Part shown: positions 55,686 through 64,000 of the stretch, piece after piece
Layout: every line of letters starts with the position of its first letter
How positions within the stretch are numbered: the stretch's first letter is position 1
Source of the DNA: Streptomyces sp. T12
GTDB lineage: Bacteria > Actinomycetota > Actinomycetes > Streptomycetales > Streptomycetaceae
Assembly: GCF_028736035.1 (NCBI RefSeq)
Contig: NZ_CP117866.1
Coordinates: forward strand, 8,969,001 to 9,033,000
Length of the DNA: 64,000 nucleotides
Direction: 5' to 3'
The notes under the pieces: model-generated
Seen by the model: the letters and a program-made list of their open reading frames with translations, nothing else
The model's database searches: none
What the model was told of the DNA's origin: nothing
Translations under genes and position numbers: made by a program

Positions 55686-56126
55686 GTGCCGACACTTTCC
55701 CGTATGCCCGCGCACGCCCCATGGGCTCCATGCGACTCGCCCTTGTGGCGCCGACCCGTCTCGGCGATCCGGGGCGCGCTCGTGATGGCGCTCGTGCTGT
55801 GCGCCGTCCTGCACGGCCTGTCCGAGGAGACCGACGCGTCGGTGCCCGTGTCCGCCGCCGCTTCGGCGAGGGCAGCGGGCGGGGACCCTCATGGTCCCCA
55901 CGTCCCGCACGGGGCCGAGGACTGTGCCGCGGACGTGATCATCCGTACCGCGTCCGCGTCGTCCGAGGACCTTTCCCTCGGCGCGATGGTGCTCGTCGCG
56001 CTCGTCGTGCTCGTCGCCGTGTCCGTGGCGGTCGGAAGACCCCTCGTACGACCTGAAACGCGCAGACGTCGCAGCGCACGCACCGGCCGCGTGGCGCTCG
56101 TTCGTACCTCGCGGTGGCGGATCTAG
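55686..56126 (+). CDS. Second exported His-rich protein (DUF6153/LpqS-like) with C-terminal helix
   Basis: A 146-residue protein. The GTG at 55686 has GGAGG 4 bp upstream and is preferred over an in-frame GTG at 55563. Membrane segment near residue 25-45 (ALVMALVLCAVLHGLSE), then DPHGPHVPHGAEDCAADV with four histidines and a cysteine, a second hydrophobic segment (SLGAMVLVALVVLVAVSVAV) and a basic tail. The His/Cys-rich loop between two membrane segments suggests a metal-binding envelope protein. 177 bp after the first such gene and 142 bp before the PLP enzyme. Confidence 0.6.
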   Translation: MPTLSRMPAHAPWAPCDSPLWRRPVSAIRGALVMALVLCAVLHGLSEETDASVPVSAAASARAAGGDPHGPHVPHGAEDCAADVIIRTASASSEDLSLGAMVLVALVVLVAVSVAVGRPLVRPETRRRRSARTGRVALVRTSRWRI

Positions 56127-56267
56127 ACCACTCGCTCGCAGCCGACCGACATCGCCGGCTGCCGCGCGCCCATGGCGGGCACACGGACCCCTGGTCCGCC
56201 CCTGTCGCCGTGGGGCGCGAGATGAACCCGCATCGTGCATTCATCGAGCGAGAGTGAAAACACAGAT

Positions 56268-57410
56268 ATGCAGTCATTGACCAAGGCCGCGAACGACTCG
56301 GGCCGGTCCGCTCTGTCCGGACTGGTGGGCAACACCCCGCTGCTGCGGGTGTCGGAGCCACTGACCCCGGCCGGGCGCGGTTTCTGGGCGAAGCTCGAGG
56401 GGTTCAACCCCGGCGGCATCAAGGACCGTCCCGGGCTGCACATGGTGGAGCGCGCCCGGGCCCGCGGCGACCTGCGGCCCGGCGGACGGATCATCGAGTC
56501 CACGAGCGGAACCCTGGGCCTCGGACTGGCCCTGGCCGGCATGGTGTACGGCCATCCGGTCACCCTGGTCACCGATCCGGGGCTGGAGTTGTCCATGACC
56601 CGGCTGCTGACCGCGTACGGCGCCCAGGTCAACGTCGTCGCCGAGCCGCACCCCACAGGCGGCTGGCAGCAGGCCCGTCGTGAACGCGTCCGGCGGCTGC
56701 TGGAGCAACACCCCGGTTCCTGGTGCCCGGACCAGTACAACAACCCGGACAACGTCGCCGCCTACACCCCGCTGGCTCTCGAACTGGCCTCCGAGATGGG
56801 CCACATCGACGTGCTGGTGTGCAGTGTCGGCACCGGCGGCCACTCCGCGGGCGTCTCCAAGGTCCTGCGCCAGCTCTACCCGGAGCTGACCGTCGTCGGC
56901 GTGGACACGACCGGTTCGACGATCTTCGGCCAGCCCGCCCGGCCCCGCCTGATGCGCGGACTGGGCTCCAGCATCTACCCCCGCAACGTCGCCTACGAGA
57001 ACTTCTCCGAGGTGCACTGGGTGGCCCCGGCCGAGGCGGTGTGGACATGCCGCCAACTGGCCGCCTCCCACTACGCCACCGGCGGATGGAGTGTCGGCGC
57101 GGTCGCGCTGGTGGCCGGCTGGCTGGCCCGGACGATGCCCGCGGACGCACGGATCGTCGCGATCTTCCCCGACGGCCCGCAGCGTTACCTGGGAACGGTC
57201 TACGACGACGACTACTGCACCGCCCACGGCTTGCTGGGCTCCCCGCCGGCGCCGGAACCGGAGCTGATCGGCTGCCTGGACGAGAAGGAGGTCACCTGCT
57301 GGAGCCGGTGCACCGCCGTGGTCGATCCCCTGTCCTTGCGGGGCACGGGACAAGACGTCGCCGAGGACGCTGCGGGCGCCGGGTCCGACTCCACGGAGGA
57401 GGGCCGGTGA
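56268..57410 (+). CDS. CysK2-like PLP-dependent cysteine (S-sulfocysteine) synthase family protein
   Basis: A 380-residue fold-type II PLP enzyme. The Schiff-base lysine is in [14 protein letters not shown], the substrate loop in [15 protein letters not shown] (T/S-S-G-N-like with T in place of N), the phosphate-binding glycines in [11 protein letters not shown], and a C-terminal [16 protein letters not shown]. The shape of these motifs and a C-terminal extension match M. tuberculosis CysK2, reported to make S-sulfocysteine from O-phosphoserine and thiosulfate. ATG 56268 is used; GTG 56235 is possible. Its stop overlaps the MFS start (GTGA), so they are coupled. Confidence 0.85.
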   Translation: MQSLTKAANDSGRSALSGLVGNTPLLRVSEPLTPAGRGFWAKLEGFNPGGIKDRPGLHMVERARARGDLRPGGRIIESTSGTLGLGLALAGMVYGHPVTLVTDPGLELSMTRLLTAYGAQVNVVAEPHPTGGWQQARRERVRRLLEQHPGSWCPDQYNNPDNVAAYTPLALELASEMGHIDVLVCSVGTGGHSAGVSKVLRQLYPELTVVGVDTTGSTIFGQPARPRLMRGLGSSIYPRNVAYENFSEVHWVAPAEAVWTCRQLAASHYATGGWSVGAVALVAGWLARTMPADARIVAIFPDGPQRYLGTVYDDDYCTAHGLLGSPPAPEPELIGCLDEKEVTCWSRCTAVVDPLSLRGTGQDVAEDAAGAGSDSTEEGR

Positions 57411-58708
57411 AGGGGCTCCTCACCCAGGTTCGGTCGTACGAACGCAGCGTCCAGCTGTTGATGATGAACCAGTTCACCATCAACCTCGGCTTCTACATGC
57501 TGATGCCCTACCTGGCCGCCCATCTGTCCGGCACCCTCGGGCTGGCCGGCTGGGTCGTGGGGCTCGTCCTCGGCGTACGCAACTTCAGCCAGCAGGGCAT
57601 GTTCCTCGTCGGCGGGACGCTCGCCGACCGGTTCGGGTACAAGCCGATGATCGTGGCCGGGTGCGTGCTGCGCACCGTCGGGTTCGCGACGCTGGGGCTG
57701 GTGGACTCGCTCGCCGCGCTGATCGCCGCATCGGCGGCCACGGGACTGGCCGGCGCGCTGTTCAACCCCGCTGTACGGGCCTACCTGGCGGCGGACGCGG
57801 GGGAGCGCAGGGTCGAGGCGTTCGCGCTGTTCAACGTCTTCTACCAGGCGGGCATCCTGCTGGGCCCGCTGGTGGGCATGGTGCTGACCGGGGTGGACTT
57901 CCGCGTCACCTGCCTCGTCGCGGCCGGGATCTTCGCGCTGCTGAGCGTCGTACAGATCCGCGCGCTGCCCGCCCGGCGGGCCGAGGACGCCGAGCGGCAG
58001 GGGGGCGACCGCGGTCAGGGCATGCTCGCCCAGTGGCGCGGCATCCTCGGCAATCGGCCGTTCCTGCTCTTCTCCCTCGCCATGATCGGTTCGTACGTCC
58101 TGTCCTTCCAGGTCTATCTGGCGCTGCCGCTGGAGGTGCGCCGGCTCGGCGGGGACGGGGAGTTCGGCACGGCGGCGGTGGCGGTGCTCTTCGCGGTCTC
58201 CGGGCTGAGCACGATCCTCGGTCAGACACGGGTGACGGCGTGGTGCAAGGCGCGGTACGAGCCCGGGCAGGCGCTGGTGCGGGGGCTGGTGGCCATGGGG
58301 CTGGCCTTCGTTCCCCTGCTGCTTGCCACCGCCGTACCCGTACCGGAGTCCGGTATCGGGCTGTGGCTGCTCGCGGCGGTGCCGCCGACGCTCGCCGCAC
58401 TGCTGCTGGCGGTGGGCACGATGATCGCCTACCCGTTCGAGATGGACACCATCGTCCGCCTCTGCGGTGACCGCCTGGTCGCCACGCACTACGGGCTGTA
58501 CAACACGATCTGCGGCATCGGCATCACCGTCGGGAACCTGGGCACGGGCGCCGTGCTCGACGCCGCCCGCGCGTCCGGGATGCCCGCGCTGCCGTGGATC
58601 GCGCTGTTCGCGCTGGGGCCGGCGTGCGCGGCGGCCCTGTACGGCCTGCACCGCACCGGCCGTCTGACGGCGCCGCGCACTTGTGAGCCGCTGCCCACGA
58701 CAGCCTGA
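57407..58708 (+). CDS. MFS transporter (Rv0849-like)
   Basis: A 433-residue, 12-helix major facilitator: motif [16 protein letters not shown] between helices 2 and 3, [12 protein letters not shown] and [17 protein letters not shown] in helices 4-5, and a second-half [14 protein letters not shown]. Start at GTG overlapping the PLP enzyme stop with GGAGGAGG upstream. In mycobacteria the cysK2 gene is followed by an MFS gene in the same way, so export of a sulfur amino acid derivative or a metal complex is an attractive but unproven role. Confidence 0.87.
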   Translation: MKGLLTQVRSYERSVQLLMMNQFTINLGFYMLMPYLAAHLSGTLGLAGWVVGLVLGVRNFSQQGMFLVGGTLADRFGYKPMIVAGCVLRTVGFATLGLVDSLAALIAASAATGLAGALFNPAVRAYLAADAGERRVEAFALFNVFYQAGILLGPLVGMVLTGVDFRVTCLVAAGIFALLSVVQIRALPARRAEDAERQGGDRGQGMLAQWRGILGNRPFLLFSLAMIGSYVLSFQVYLALPLEVRRLGGDGEFGTAAVAVLFAVSGLSTILGQTRVTAWCKARYEPGQALVRGLVAMGLAFVPLLLATAVPVPESGIGLWLLAAVPPTLAALLLAVGTMIAYPFEMDTIVRLCGDRLVATHYGLYNTICGIGITVGNLGTGAVLDAARASGMPALPWIALFALGPACAAALYGLHRTGRLTAPRTCEPLPTTA

Positions 58709-58938
58709 CCCTCGGGCCCTCCGACCCTCCGGCTGGTGCTCCTGCCTGTCGTCGGCAGCATCCGCCCGCACGTGCCGGGAGCCGTCGCCGCTCAACCGCG
58801 TGACAGCTCCCGGCCGTTCGACACGGTCACGGGTGGGGTCTGTCGGACGAAAGGAAAAAGTTCAGTTCCCGTGGCCCTGACCTGGGCACTGAACTCTTCT
58901 CTGCATAGAAGGAAGTAGCAACCCTCGCGCGGAACAGT
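58709..58938. other. Intergenic junction without genes
   Basis: Besides the hairpin, I see no gene. A/T-richer stretches (GGAAAAAGTT, CATAGAAGGAAGTAG) mark a change of base composition toward the TniQ side. Confidence 0.5.
58859..58895 (+). terminator. Hairpin after the CysK2-MFS group
   Basis: AGTTCAGTTCCC and GGGCACTGAACT pair over 12 positions with one mismatch around a 13-nt loop and end in TCTTCT. A third copy of the AGTTCAGTG arm lies at 58936, where it overlaps the stop of the TniQ gene, suggesting that this motif was duplicated at the junction. Confidence 0.6.
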
Positions 58939-60168
58939 TCAGTGCGCAGACCACGATCGCACCGGGCCGCCCACGGCACCAGCGGCTCTCGAGTCAGACT
59001 GGGGTCCAGTGCCCTTCTCGTCCAGCCATTCCAGCCCCCACAGCGTCAACGCCCTGGCGGCAGATTCCGGAACGCGATCGTGGAACTTCCGCCGGGCTTC
59101 GGTCACCGAGGCCACGCTCAGTCCTTCCCAGCCTCCGGCGTAGACAGGGGAGTCACGGGCTGGGCTGCCTGTGAGGGCTTCCCAGATCCACGCTGCGGCG
59201 TGGCGTTGCCGCTGGCGAGTAACGCCCATCCGTACTGGACGGAAGATCGAGAACAGGCTGTCATAAGGGACTTCGAGAAGTTCGGATAGCGCTCTCCGGC
59301 GAGCGGCGTAGTCAATGGCTCCTCGTTTCCGCAATAGATCGGCCAAAGTGCGAATTCCGCTCCAAAAAGCCTGAGAGTCAGGGATTCGCTGGGTAGTTTT
59401 CCCCCAATTTCCTTTGCGGCGCTGTGGGGCGTCTAGCGAGTCTTCGGCTTGGGCCCAAGTCTCTGCCCCGGCCAGGCGAGCGAGCGCGAGGGAGCAGAAG
59501 TGCCTGCCGATGACAGGTGTGGTTCCGGGAAGGTGAACGGCCATGACGTTGCGGTAGTCATCAGCGTCTATCAGATTCGGAATATGCCGGAACTCCAGGG
59601 CGACGGATGATCCAGTGGGAACGGCGCCGGCGATTCGTCTCTGGTGGGGAACGATCGCCGTCATCATGCGATGTAGTCCCGCCGGGTGCTGGATGCCGCG
59701 CAGCGGGTTGCGGCCACTGTGCCTGGTTTGCCGTTCTGCGGCCAACCTGCGCGCCCAAGGAGCAAGATGGCGTGCGCCAGCACCCCAGTCGGAGGCGTTC
59801 AGGATGGGTTCCGCGAGTGTGAGAGCGGCGGCAGCTTCGGACGCGGTGCCCGGCATCGCGCTGGCCCCACCGGGTACTGCGCGAGGGCTGAGTGCGCGCT
59901 GTGTGCGGACGGCGGCGAATGTGTCCGCGGCGAACCCGGGAAGTTCCGCGAGTTCGTCATCGTGGACGACCAGTCGCGCAGCTGCCGTCAGGTAGCGCAG
60001 AGCATCGAACCATTCGGCGCCGGAGACAGGCTCGCCGGCCAGCCGGGCCGCACCGCCGTCGGCAATGGCGAGCGCGCGCACTTGCAGATCAACCAACGCA
60101 TGTGGGACCGAGAGAGTGGGGATGTCTGCGATCCGCTGGCGGCATACTTCCGGCTGGCTCGCTGCCAC
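58939..60168 (-). pseudogene. TniQ-family transposition protein, N-terminally truncated
   Basis: An open frame of 409 residues. From CRQRIADIPTLSVPHALVDL onward it follows TniQ-family proteins just after their zinc-ribbon: a CGH-D-L-like end of the zinc region, then RYLTAAARLVV, and C-terminal blocks such as FRHIPNLIDADDYRNVMAV and GRHFCSLALARLAG. The usual 80-100 residue N-terminal part with two CxxC pairs is missing; upstream sequence is out of frame and AT-richer. TniQ works with TnsA/TnsB/TnsC-type proteins in target-site selection, and none of these is present. Probably a dead transposon relic. Assignment by pattern only. Confidence 0.55.
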
Positions 60169-60456
60169 CGGGTTCGGCGAGCGGTTTCCGCATTCCTGCG
60201 TGTCCCGTGCGTAATGGGTCCCTGTAGGGAGACCTGTAGGCTTCTTGTTCCCGCCTCCGGCCAGACTCCTGAATTCGGGATGTATCTGGCCGGGGTGGGG
60301 GAAAATGCGCGATTAGTGGATGTCTCGTTAGAGGAGACCAAAAAAATCCAAGAAGTCGGCCCACAACGACGAAGACATCGCTTCGCCGCCGGGGCCAGCC
60401 GATCATCAGCGGTGGCGAACGCTCGAGAAGGCTTGATATTCGCCTGTTTCGGCATG
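60169..60456. other. AT-richer debris upstream of the TniQ frame
   Basis: About 290 bp with runs such as CCAAAAAAATCCAAG and TTAGTGGATGTCTCGTTAG. Base composition is clearly lower in G+C than elsewhere. I recognise no gene; a short frame starting near 60406 has no ribosome-binding site. It is probably decayed mobile-element sequence. Confidence 0.5.
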
Positions 60457-61023
60457 TCAGGGTCGATCGTAGAAGCCGTCAATCCGTGCGCGGGCCAATG
60501 CCTGACCAGCCTCCAGGACAGCCTTCGGCTTCGCCGAGGCCACCGGTTTGCCTGCCACTGTGGAGATTGGTTCGGCGAGTGCGAACAGCTGGAACGCATA
60601 GCGGTGCGGGCCATGACCTTTGATCGGTGCCGGGCCCTGATAGCCGCGCCCTTGGCTCGACCGCAAGATCTGCACGCCCGCGTCGAGCGCGCTCGAATCA
60701 AGTGCGTTGCACGGTAGCTCGGTCACTGCGGGGTCCAGCAGTGCCGCCGCGTGCACCAGCGGGCTTCGCAGCGGTACGTCGGGATCTTCGACCACGAGCA
60801 GCAACTGCGCGGTCTCGGCCGGTGGCAGCGCCCAGGCCAGCGCCGGCGAAAGATTCTGCCCGCCGAGTCTCTTCACCACATGCCGAACAGGAAGCGTGGT
60901 TTCGTGGTCGAAATTGGGACTGGTGATGTCGAAGGTGGCCGCAGCGGCCAGATTCGATCGGTGCCAGGCCAGGGTCTGTTCACCGGCGCGCCGATTGACA
61001 AGCAGTTTGCCGATCAGAGACAT
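60457..61023 (-). CDS. YbhB/YbcL (PEBP) family protein
   Basis: A 188-residue protein of the phosphatidylethanolamine-binding/Raf-kinase-inhibitor-like fold. Signatures are LGGQNLSPALAWALPP (strand with NxSP), LLVVEDPDVPLRSPLVHAAA (the D-P-D-A-P / xxHW ligand motif in altered form) and GYQGPAPIKGHGPHRYAFQL (GPxPPxGxxHRY motif). Bacterial members are cytosolic or periplasmic proteins of unclear ligand. GGAG precedes the ATG. It sits next to the TniQ debris and may have arrived with this segment. Confidence 0.85.
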   Translation of the reverse strand: MSLIGKLLVNRRAGEQTLAWHRSNLAAAATFDITSPNFDHETTLPVRHVVKRLGGQNLSPALAWALPPAETAQLLLVVEDPDVPLRSPLVHAAALLDPAVTELPCNALDSSALDAGVQILRSSQGRGYQGPAPIKGHGPHRYAFQLFALAEPISTVAGKPVASAKPKAVLEAGQALARARIDGFYDRP

Positions 61024-61249
61024 CGCACTCCGTCGGTGTCGGTCGAGGCAGCATCACCCGCGATGACAGTGCCGTCGAGCAACCTCAGCGCGCGGGTGCC
61101 ATCGGCGGAGTCGGCCACGGCGACCTCGGTCAGCACCTGGCCATCGGCCGGATCGAACATCGGAAACGTGCGTCCGTCGATGGCCAGCACCTGTTCACCA
61201 CCACAGCCCGGTCGGAACCGATGCGATGACTGTGTCCCTGTCGGGCATA
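61020..61249 (-). pseudogene. Short fragment, possibly from an aldehyde dehydrogenase N-terminus
   Basis: From an ATG at 61249 (MPDRDTVIASVPTGLWW) the frame ends after 17 codons. Another frame then reads VLAIDGRTFPMFDPADGQVL followed by TEVAVADSADGTRALRL. The pattern DGRTF-x-x-x-DPA-x-G-x-V is typical of the N-terminal strand of aldehyde dehydrogenases, but the piece is only about 35 residues long and nothing else of such an enzyme is nearby. A PQQ-type repeat is an alternative. Confidence 0.35.
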
Positions 61250-61326
61250 TCTTCTTCTCCTGGTCGGATGATCACCGAATGGATGGTGTTGTGGTGCGCG
61301 GCCCGGCGGGGCAGCGGCGGGAGGAC

Positions 61327-62307
61327 TCAGATGATTCCGTTGCGGACCAAGGTGTTCGCCGCTTCGAGCTTGGTGATCTCCTCGGTGGTGAGTTCGAGTT
61401 CGAGACCGGCGACGGCGTCGTCGATATGGCGTTCCTTCGTGGCACCCACAATCGGCGCGGCCACCGGGGATTTATTCGCCACCCAGGACACCGCGACCTG
61501 CGCCATCGGCACCCCGCGAGCCTCGGCGACTTCCTGCACAGCGGTCACGACCCGCTTGTGCGATTCCTCGTCGCGGGTATACAGCTGTGGAGACAGTGTG
61601 TCGTTGGCTTCACGCCCGGACCCTTCCGAGCCCCACGGCCGGGTGAGCCGTCCGCGTGCGAGCGGGCTCCAGGGCAGAATTCCCATGCCTGTGGCTTCGG
61701 CATAGGGCGCGACCTCGCGTTCCAGCTCCCGCGCCAGCAAGTTGTAGTGCAGCTGATTCGACACGAACTTGGTCCACCCGTGTCGGTCTGCCGCGTTCTG
61801 CATGAGCGCGAGCTGCCACATCAGGAGATTGCATGCGCCTATATAGCGGGCTTTGCCAGCCTTGACCACGTCGTGCAGTGCTTCCATCGTCTCTTCGTTC
61901 GGTGTATTCGGATCGAAAGCATGGATTTGATAAAGGTCGACGTAGTCGGTACCGAGGCGGCGCAGCGAGGCGTCGATCTCGTGCATGATGGCGACCCGGC
62001 TCAGGCCGGAGCCGTTGCGAGACGGGCGCTGATGCCCGTACACCTTCGTCGCGATCTGGAACTCTTCGCGCGGACCCAACTCTCTGGTCAGCGTGCCCAG
62101 GATTTCCTCACTTGTGCCGCTGGAATATACGTTGGAGGTGTCGAAGGTCGTGATACCCGCCTCGTAGGCGCGGCGGACGAACGGACGGGCCTCATCGAGG
62201 CCGATGGTCCACGACGGGTAGCCCTGCTCGGGGTCACCGTAGGTCATCATGCCCAGGATGACGCCGCTCATCTCCAGGCCGCTCTGGCCCAGTCGGACAG
62301 TTTTCAC
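61327..62307 (-). CDS. Aldo/keto reductase
   Basis: A 326-residue (alpha/beta)8-barrel NADPH-dependent reductase. Catalytic tetrad positions are visible in GITTFDTSNVYSSG (Asp, Tyr), IATKVYG (Lys) and DLYQIHAFD (His). The C-terminal PIVGATKERHIDDAVAGLEL binds the cofactor phosphate. It resembles the Kv-beta/YajO-like AKR branch acting on small aldehydes and ketones. It lies 22 bp after the MBL-fold gene on the same strand, so they form an operon. Confidence 0.9.
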   Translation of the reverse strand: MKTVRLGQSGLEMSGVILGMMTYGDPEQGYPSWTIGLDEARPFVRRAYEAGITTFDTSNVYSSGTSEEILGTLTRELGPREEFQIATKVYGHQRPSRNGSGLSRVAIMHEIDASLRRLGTDYVDLYQIHAFDPNTPNEETMEALHDVVKAGKARYIGACNLLMWQLALMQNAADRHGWTKFVSNQLHYNLLARELEREVAPYAEATGMGILPWSPLARGRLTRPWGSEGSGREANDTLSPQLYTRDEESHKRVVTAVQEVAEARGVPMAQVAVSWVANKSPVAAPIVGATKERHIDDAVAGLELELTTEEITKLEAANTLVRNGII

Positions 62308-62329
62308 CTGTGATTCCTTTCATGTGCGT

Positions 62330-63184
62330 TCAGTTCGTGTGGATTCGGTTGCTCGGGATCGGCTGCCACTGCCGTGAGCCCTGCTTGTCACGGATGATGC
62401 GGCCGCCCTGGGTCCCCGGGAAGTGTGCGCCGAGACCGATAGCTCCGGTACGTTCCATCTCTTGCGCGAGCCGGTCGCGGGCCCTGGCCGCCGCGGCGCG
62501 ATCTTCGTCCAGGCGGTCGGTCCACCCATCCTCGACCAGGAGTACGGGGTGATGCGCGGTGTCCCCCAGCAGCAATACTCGTGCTTCGCCGGTCTCGATC
62601 TCGCCGACGCAGTTGCCGGGCGTGTGACCGGCGAACAGCCGCAGCGCGACCGAATCCGCGATCTCCGTTCGCTCCCCCTCGGCTAGGCGGAGAAGGTCGG
62701 AAACGGCATGGATGGTATCGGTCACCCGGGCCGTGGCAGGGTTGCTGCCGGGATCAGCACGCATCCAGTCGTAATCAGCGCGGTGGCAGTGGTGCCGGGC
62801 GTGAGTGAAGATCGGTTCACCCGCAGGAGCGACCCAGCCGACGTGGTCCAAGTGCAGGTGGGTGAGCACGACATCGGTGATCTGCTCGGGTGTGACGCCA
62901 AGATCGGCGAGCGAGTCGAACAGCTTTCCGCGCGTTTCGACGATATCGATGCTCGGTCCCAGTCCCGCGTCGACCAGGATCGTCCGGTCTCCCGATCGCA
63001 GCAGGAAACCGCCCATCGGCATGATCCAGCCCGCCCCGTCGAACCACGGCGGCGCGGTCTGCCAATCTTGGCCCGCGCCGGGCGGCGGGTCGAAGAATTC
63101 GCCCGGCGGTACGGGATGCTGAGCATCGAGTACGGGATCGATGCTGGTAACGACCACAAGGTCCTCCTCGGCGTTGTGTGTCAT
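62330..63184 (-). CDS. MBL-fold metallo-hydrolase
   Basis: A 284-residue protein with the dinuclear zinc motif LTHLHLDHVGW (HxHxDH), further ligands in FAGHTPGNCVGEI (His) and LLLGDTAHHPVLL (Asp, His), and the opening PMGGFLLRSGDRTILVDAG. The layout fits the lactonase/alkylsulfatase-like MBL group, including quorum-quenching lactonases, but the specific reaction cannot be read from sequence. It is co-directional with the aldo/keto reductase and the alcohol dehydrogenase, suggesting a small catabolic unit. Confidence 0.88.
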   Translation of the reverse strand: MTHNAEEDLVVVTSIDPVLDAQHPVPPGEFFDPPPGAGQDWQTAPPWFDGAGWIMPMGGFLLRSGDRTILVDAGLGPSIDIVETRGKLFDSLADLGVTPEQITDVVLTHLHLDHVGWVAPAGEPIFTHARHHCHRADYDWMRADPGSNPATARVTDTIHAVSDLLRLAEGERTEIADSVALRLFAGHTPGNCVGEIETGEARVLLLGDTAHHPVLLVEDGWTDRLDEDRAAAARARDRLAQEMERTGAIGLGAHFPGTQGGRIIRDKQGSRQWQPIPSNRIHTN

Positions 63185-63348
63185 GCACCGTGGGCGCCGG
63201 CAGTCGGCGGTGCAGCGGCGACGGCACGGGCTTGGACGGCCTCATCGGTTCGCAGATCGTCCCCGCGGTGATGTCGTCACGGTTTTGTCGGGTGCAGTGC
63301 TGCGGGACCTCCGTGCCCGCGACGAGGGGTGGAGCCGGATGAGAGGGC
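63185..63348. other. Intergenic gap between MBL hydrolase and alcohol dehydrogenase
   Basis: 164 bp; it should hold the promoter of the MBL-aldo/keto reductase pair. I see no recognisable site or gene. Confidence 0.4.
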
Positions 63349-64000
63349 TCAGAAGGTGAAGACGGTTCGCAGGCCGGTGCCCGACTTCAGGTCGGCGATG
63401 GCCTCGTTGATCTCGGCCAGGGGACGACGCCGGGTGATGAGCTCGTCGAGCTTGAGGGTCCCTTCGAGGTACTCGCGCACCAGAACGGGGAAGTCGCGGG
63501 CCGAGTAGCCGCTGCCCATCAGCGAGCCGGTGATCACCTTCTCCTGGAGGATGATGTCGGCGATGTTGTCAAGGGCGAGTGCGGAGGAGCTGGGCGCCAT
63601 GCCCAGGAGGACCGCGGTTCCGCCCGGGCGGATTGCGGAGACGGCCTGCACCATGCAGTCCGTCAGACCGGTGCTCTCGAACGTGAAGTGGGCGCCGAAG
63701 GGGCCGGTGACGGCGCGGACGGCGTCGGGTACCTGCACGTGGCGGGCGTCGATGACGTGGGTCGCGCCGAACGCGGTCGCGGCCGCCAGCTTCTCCTCAC
63801 TGACGTCGACCGCGATCACGCTGCCGGCGCCCGCCCGTCGTGCCGCCTGGACGATGTTCAGGCCCACTCCGCCGCAGCCGAGGACCGCGACGTGGTCGCC
63901 GGGCCGTACCGTGACCCGGTTGCGGACGGCACCCACTCCCGTGGAGACCGCGCAGCCGATGAGGCACGCGAGGTCCAGCGGCATGGCCTTGTCGATGGCG
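63349..64000 (-). CDS. Zinc-containing alcohol dehydrogenase (MDR superfamily), N-terminus beyond window
   Basis: The visible 217 residues are the C-terminal part of a medium-chain dehydrogenase: CLIGCAVSTGVGAVRNRV (the class III-type inter-domain segment), the Rossmann motif VAVLGCGGVGLNIVQAARRA, AVDVSEEKLAAA for NAD(H) binding and a C-terminal VREYLEGTLKLDELI. The pattern is close to the NDMA-dependent or S-(hydroxymethyl)mycothiol dehydrogenase group of actinobacteria. The catalytic zinc-binding half is outside the window, so the type cannot be fixed. No stop or frameshift is seen up to 64000. Confidence 0.88.
   Translation of the reverse strand, partial: AIDKAMPLDLACLIGCAVSTGVGAVRNRVTVRPGDHVAVLGCGGVGLNIVQAARRAGAGSVIAVDVSEEKLAAATAFGATHVIDARHVQVPDAVRAVTGPFGAHFTFESTGLTDCMVQAVSAIRPGGTAVLLGMAPSSSALALDNIADIILQEKVITGSLMGSGYSARDFPVLVREYLEGTLKLDELITRRRPLAEINEAIADLKSGTGLRTVFTF

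Noticed and set aside
1..64000. CRISPR arrays, tRNA or rRNA genes, complete insertion sequences or prophage
   Set aside because: I saw no regularly spaced repeat-spacer series, no tRNA-like cloverleaf or CCA-end block, no transposase with intact ends and no phage structural genes. Short tandem repeats found at 12921, 28510 and 52121 have no spacers.

Overview
The window is high-GC actinobacterial DNA with strong G/C third-position bias, frequent GTG starts, ATGA/GTGA overlaps, Streptomyces-type gas-vesicle genes, LAXTG cell-wall sorting signals, DmdR/IdeR-type iron boxes and one in-frame TTA leucine codon. All of this points to a Streptomyces chromosome. At least six gene remnants (FAD dehydrogenase, arginase, catalase, NB-ARC/TPR protein, possible aldehyde dehydrogenase, TniQ) suggest a chromosomal arm rather than the core. 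I saw no tRNA, rRNA, CRISPR array or complete insertion sequence.

1-10.3 kb: partial GNAT acetyltransferase, RidA, a secreted tripeptidyl-aminopeptidase-like hydrolase, a spore-photoproduct-lyase-like radical SAM gene with a LexA-type box, an SRPBCC protein, an MFS exporter fused to three carboxypeptidase-regulatory-like repeats, a SpoIIE-type phosphatase with a TTA codon, and a methyltransferase. 10.3-17 kb: an iron-box-controlled surface locus. Four secreted proteins (two with LAXTG anchors, one HtaA-like) diverge from a heme/iron ABC-type binding lipoprotein whose permease and ATPase are absent. Three of the four share a four-cysteine domain I cannot name.

17-31 kb: amino-acid permease, SDR, APH-like kinase and MOSC protein; then a tightly coupled peptidase operon (M55, M20, S9, S66) followed by a secreted S15/CocE-type hydrolase, and small accessory genes around an arginase remnant. 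31-39 kb: SDR, enolase-superfamily enzyme and LLM oxidoreductase, then a translationally coupled trio of NDH-2-like oxidoreductase, transketolase and LigD-type polymerase.

39-44.5 kb: a complete ten-gene Streptomyces gas-vesicle operon in the order gvpO-A-F-G-Y-Z-J-L-S-K, ending in a hairpin. 44.5-53.7 kb: methyltransferase, PAP2-diacylglycerol kinase fusion, phosphoglycerate-mutase-like phosphatase, ABC-F protein and a group of small stress-type genes (baeRF, DUF6158, DJ-1/PfpI, CBS pair, DUF2795), with catalase and NB-ARC remnants among them.

53.8-58.7 kb: a cobalamin riboswitch controlling cbtB-cbtA, a strong terminator, then a leaderless gene for a His-rich exported protein, a second such gene, a CysK2-like PLP enzyme and an MFS transporter, resembling the mycobacterial lpqS-cysK2-Rv0849 group. 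58.9-64 kb: a TniQ remnant next to lower-GC debris, then PEBP, aldo/keto reductase, MBL-fold hydrolase and a partial zinc alcohol dehydrogenase, which look like a separately acquired metabolic segment.
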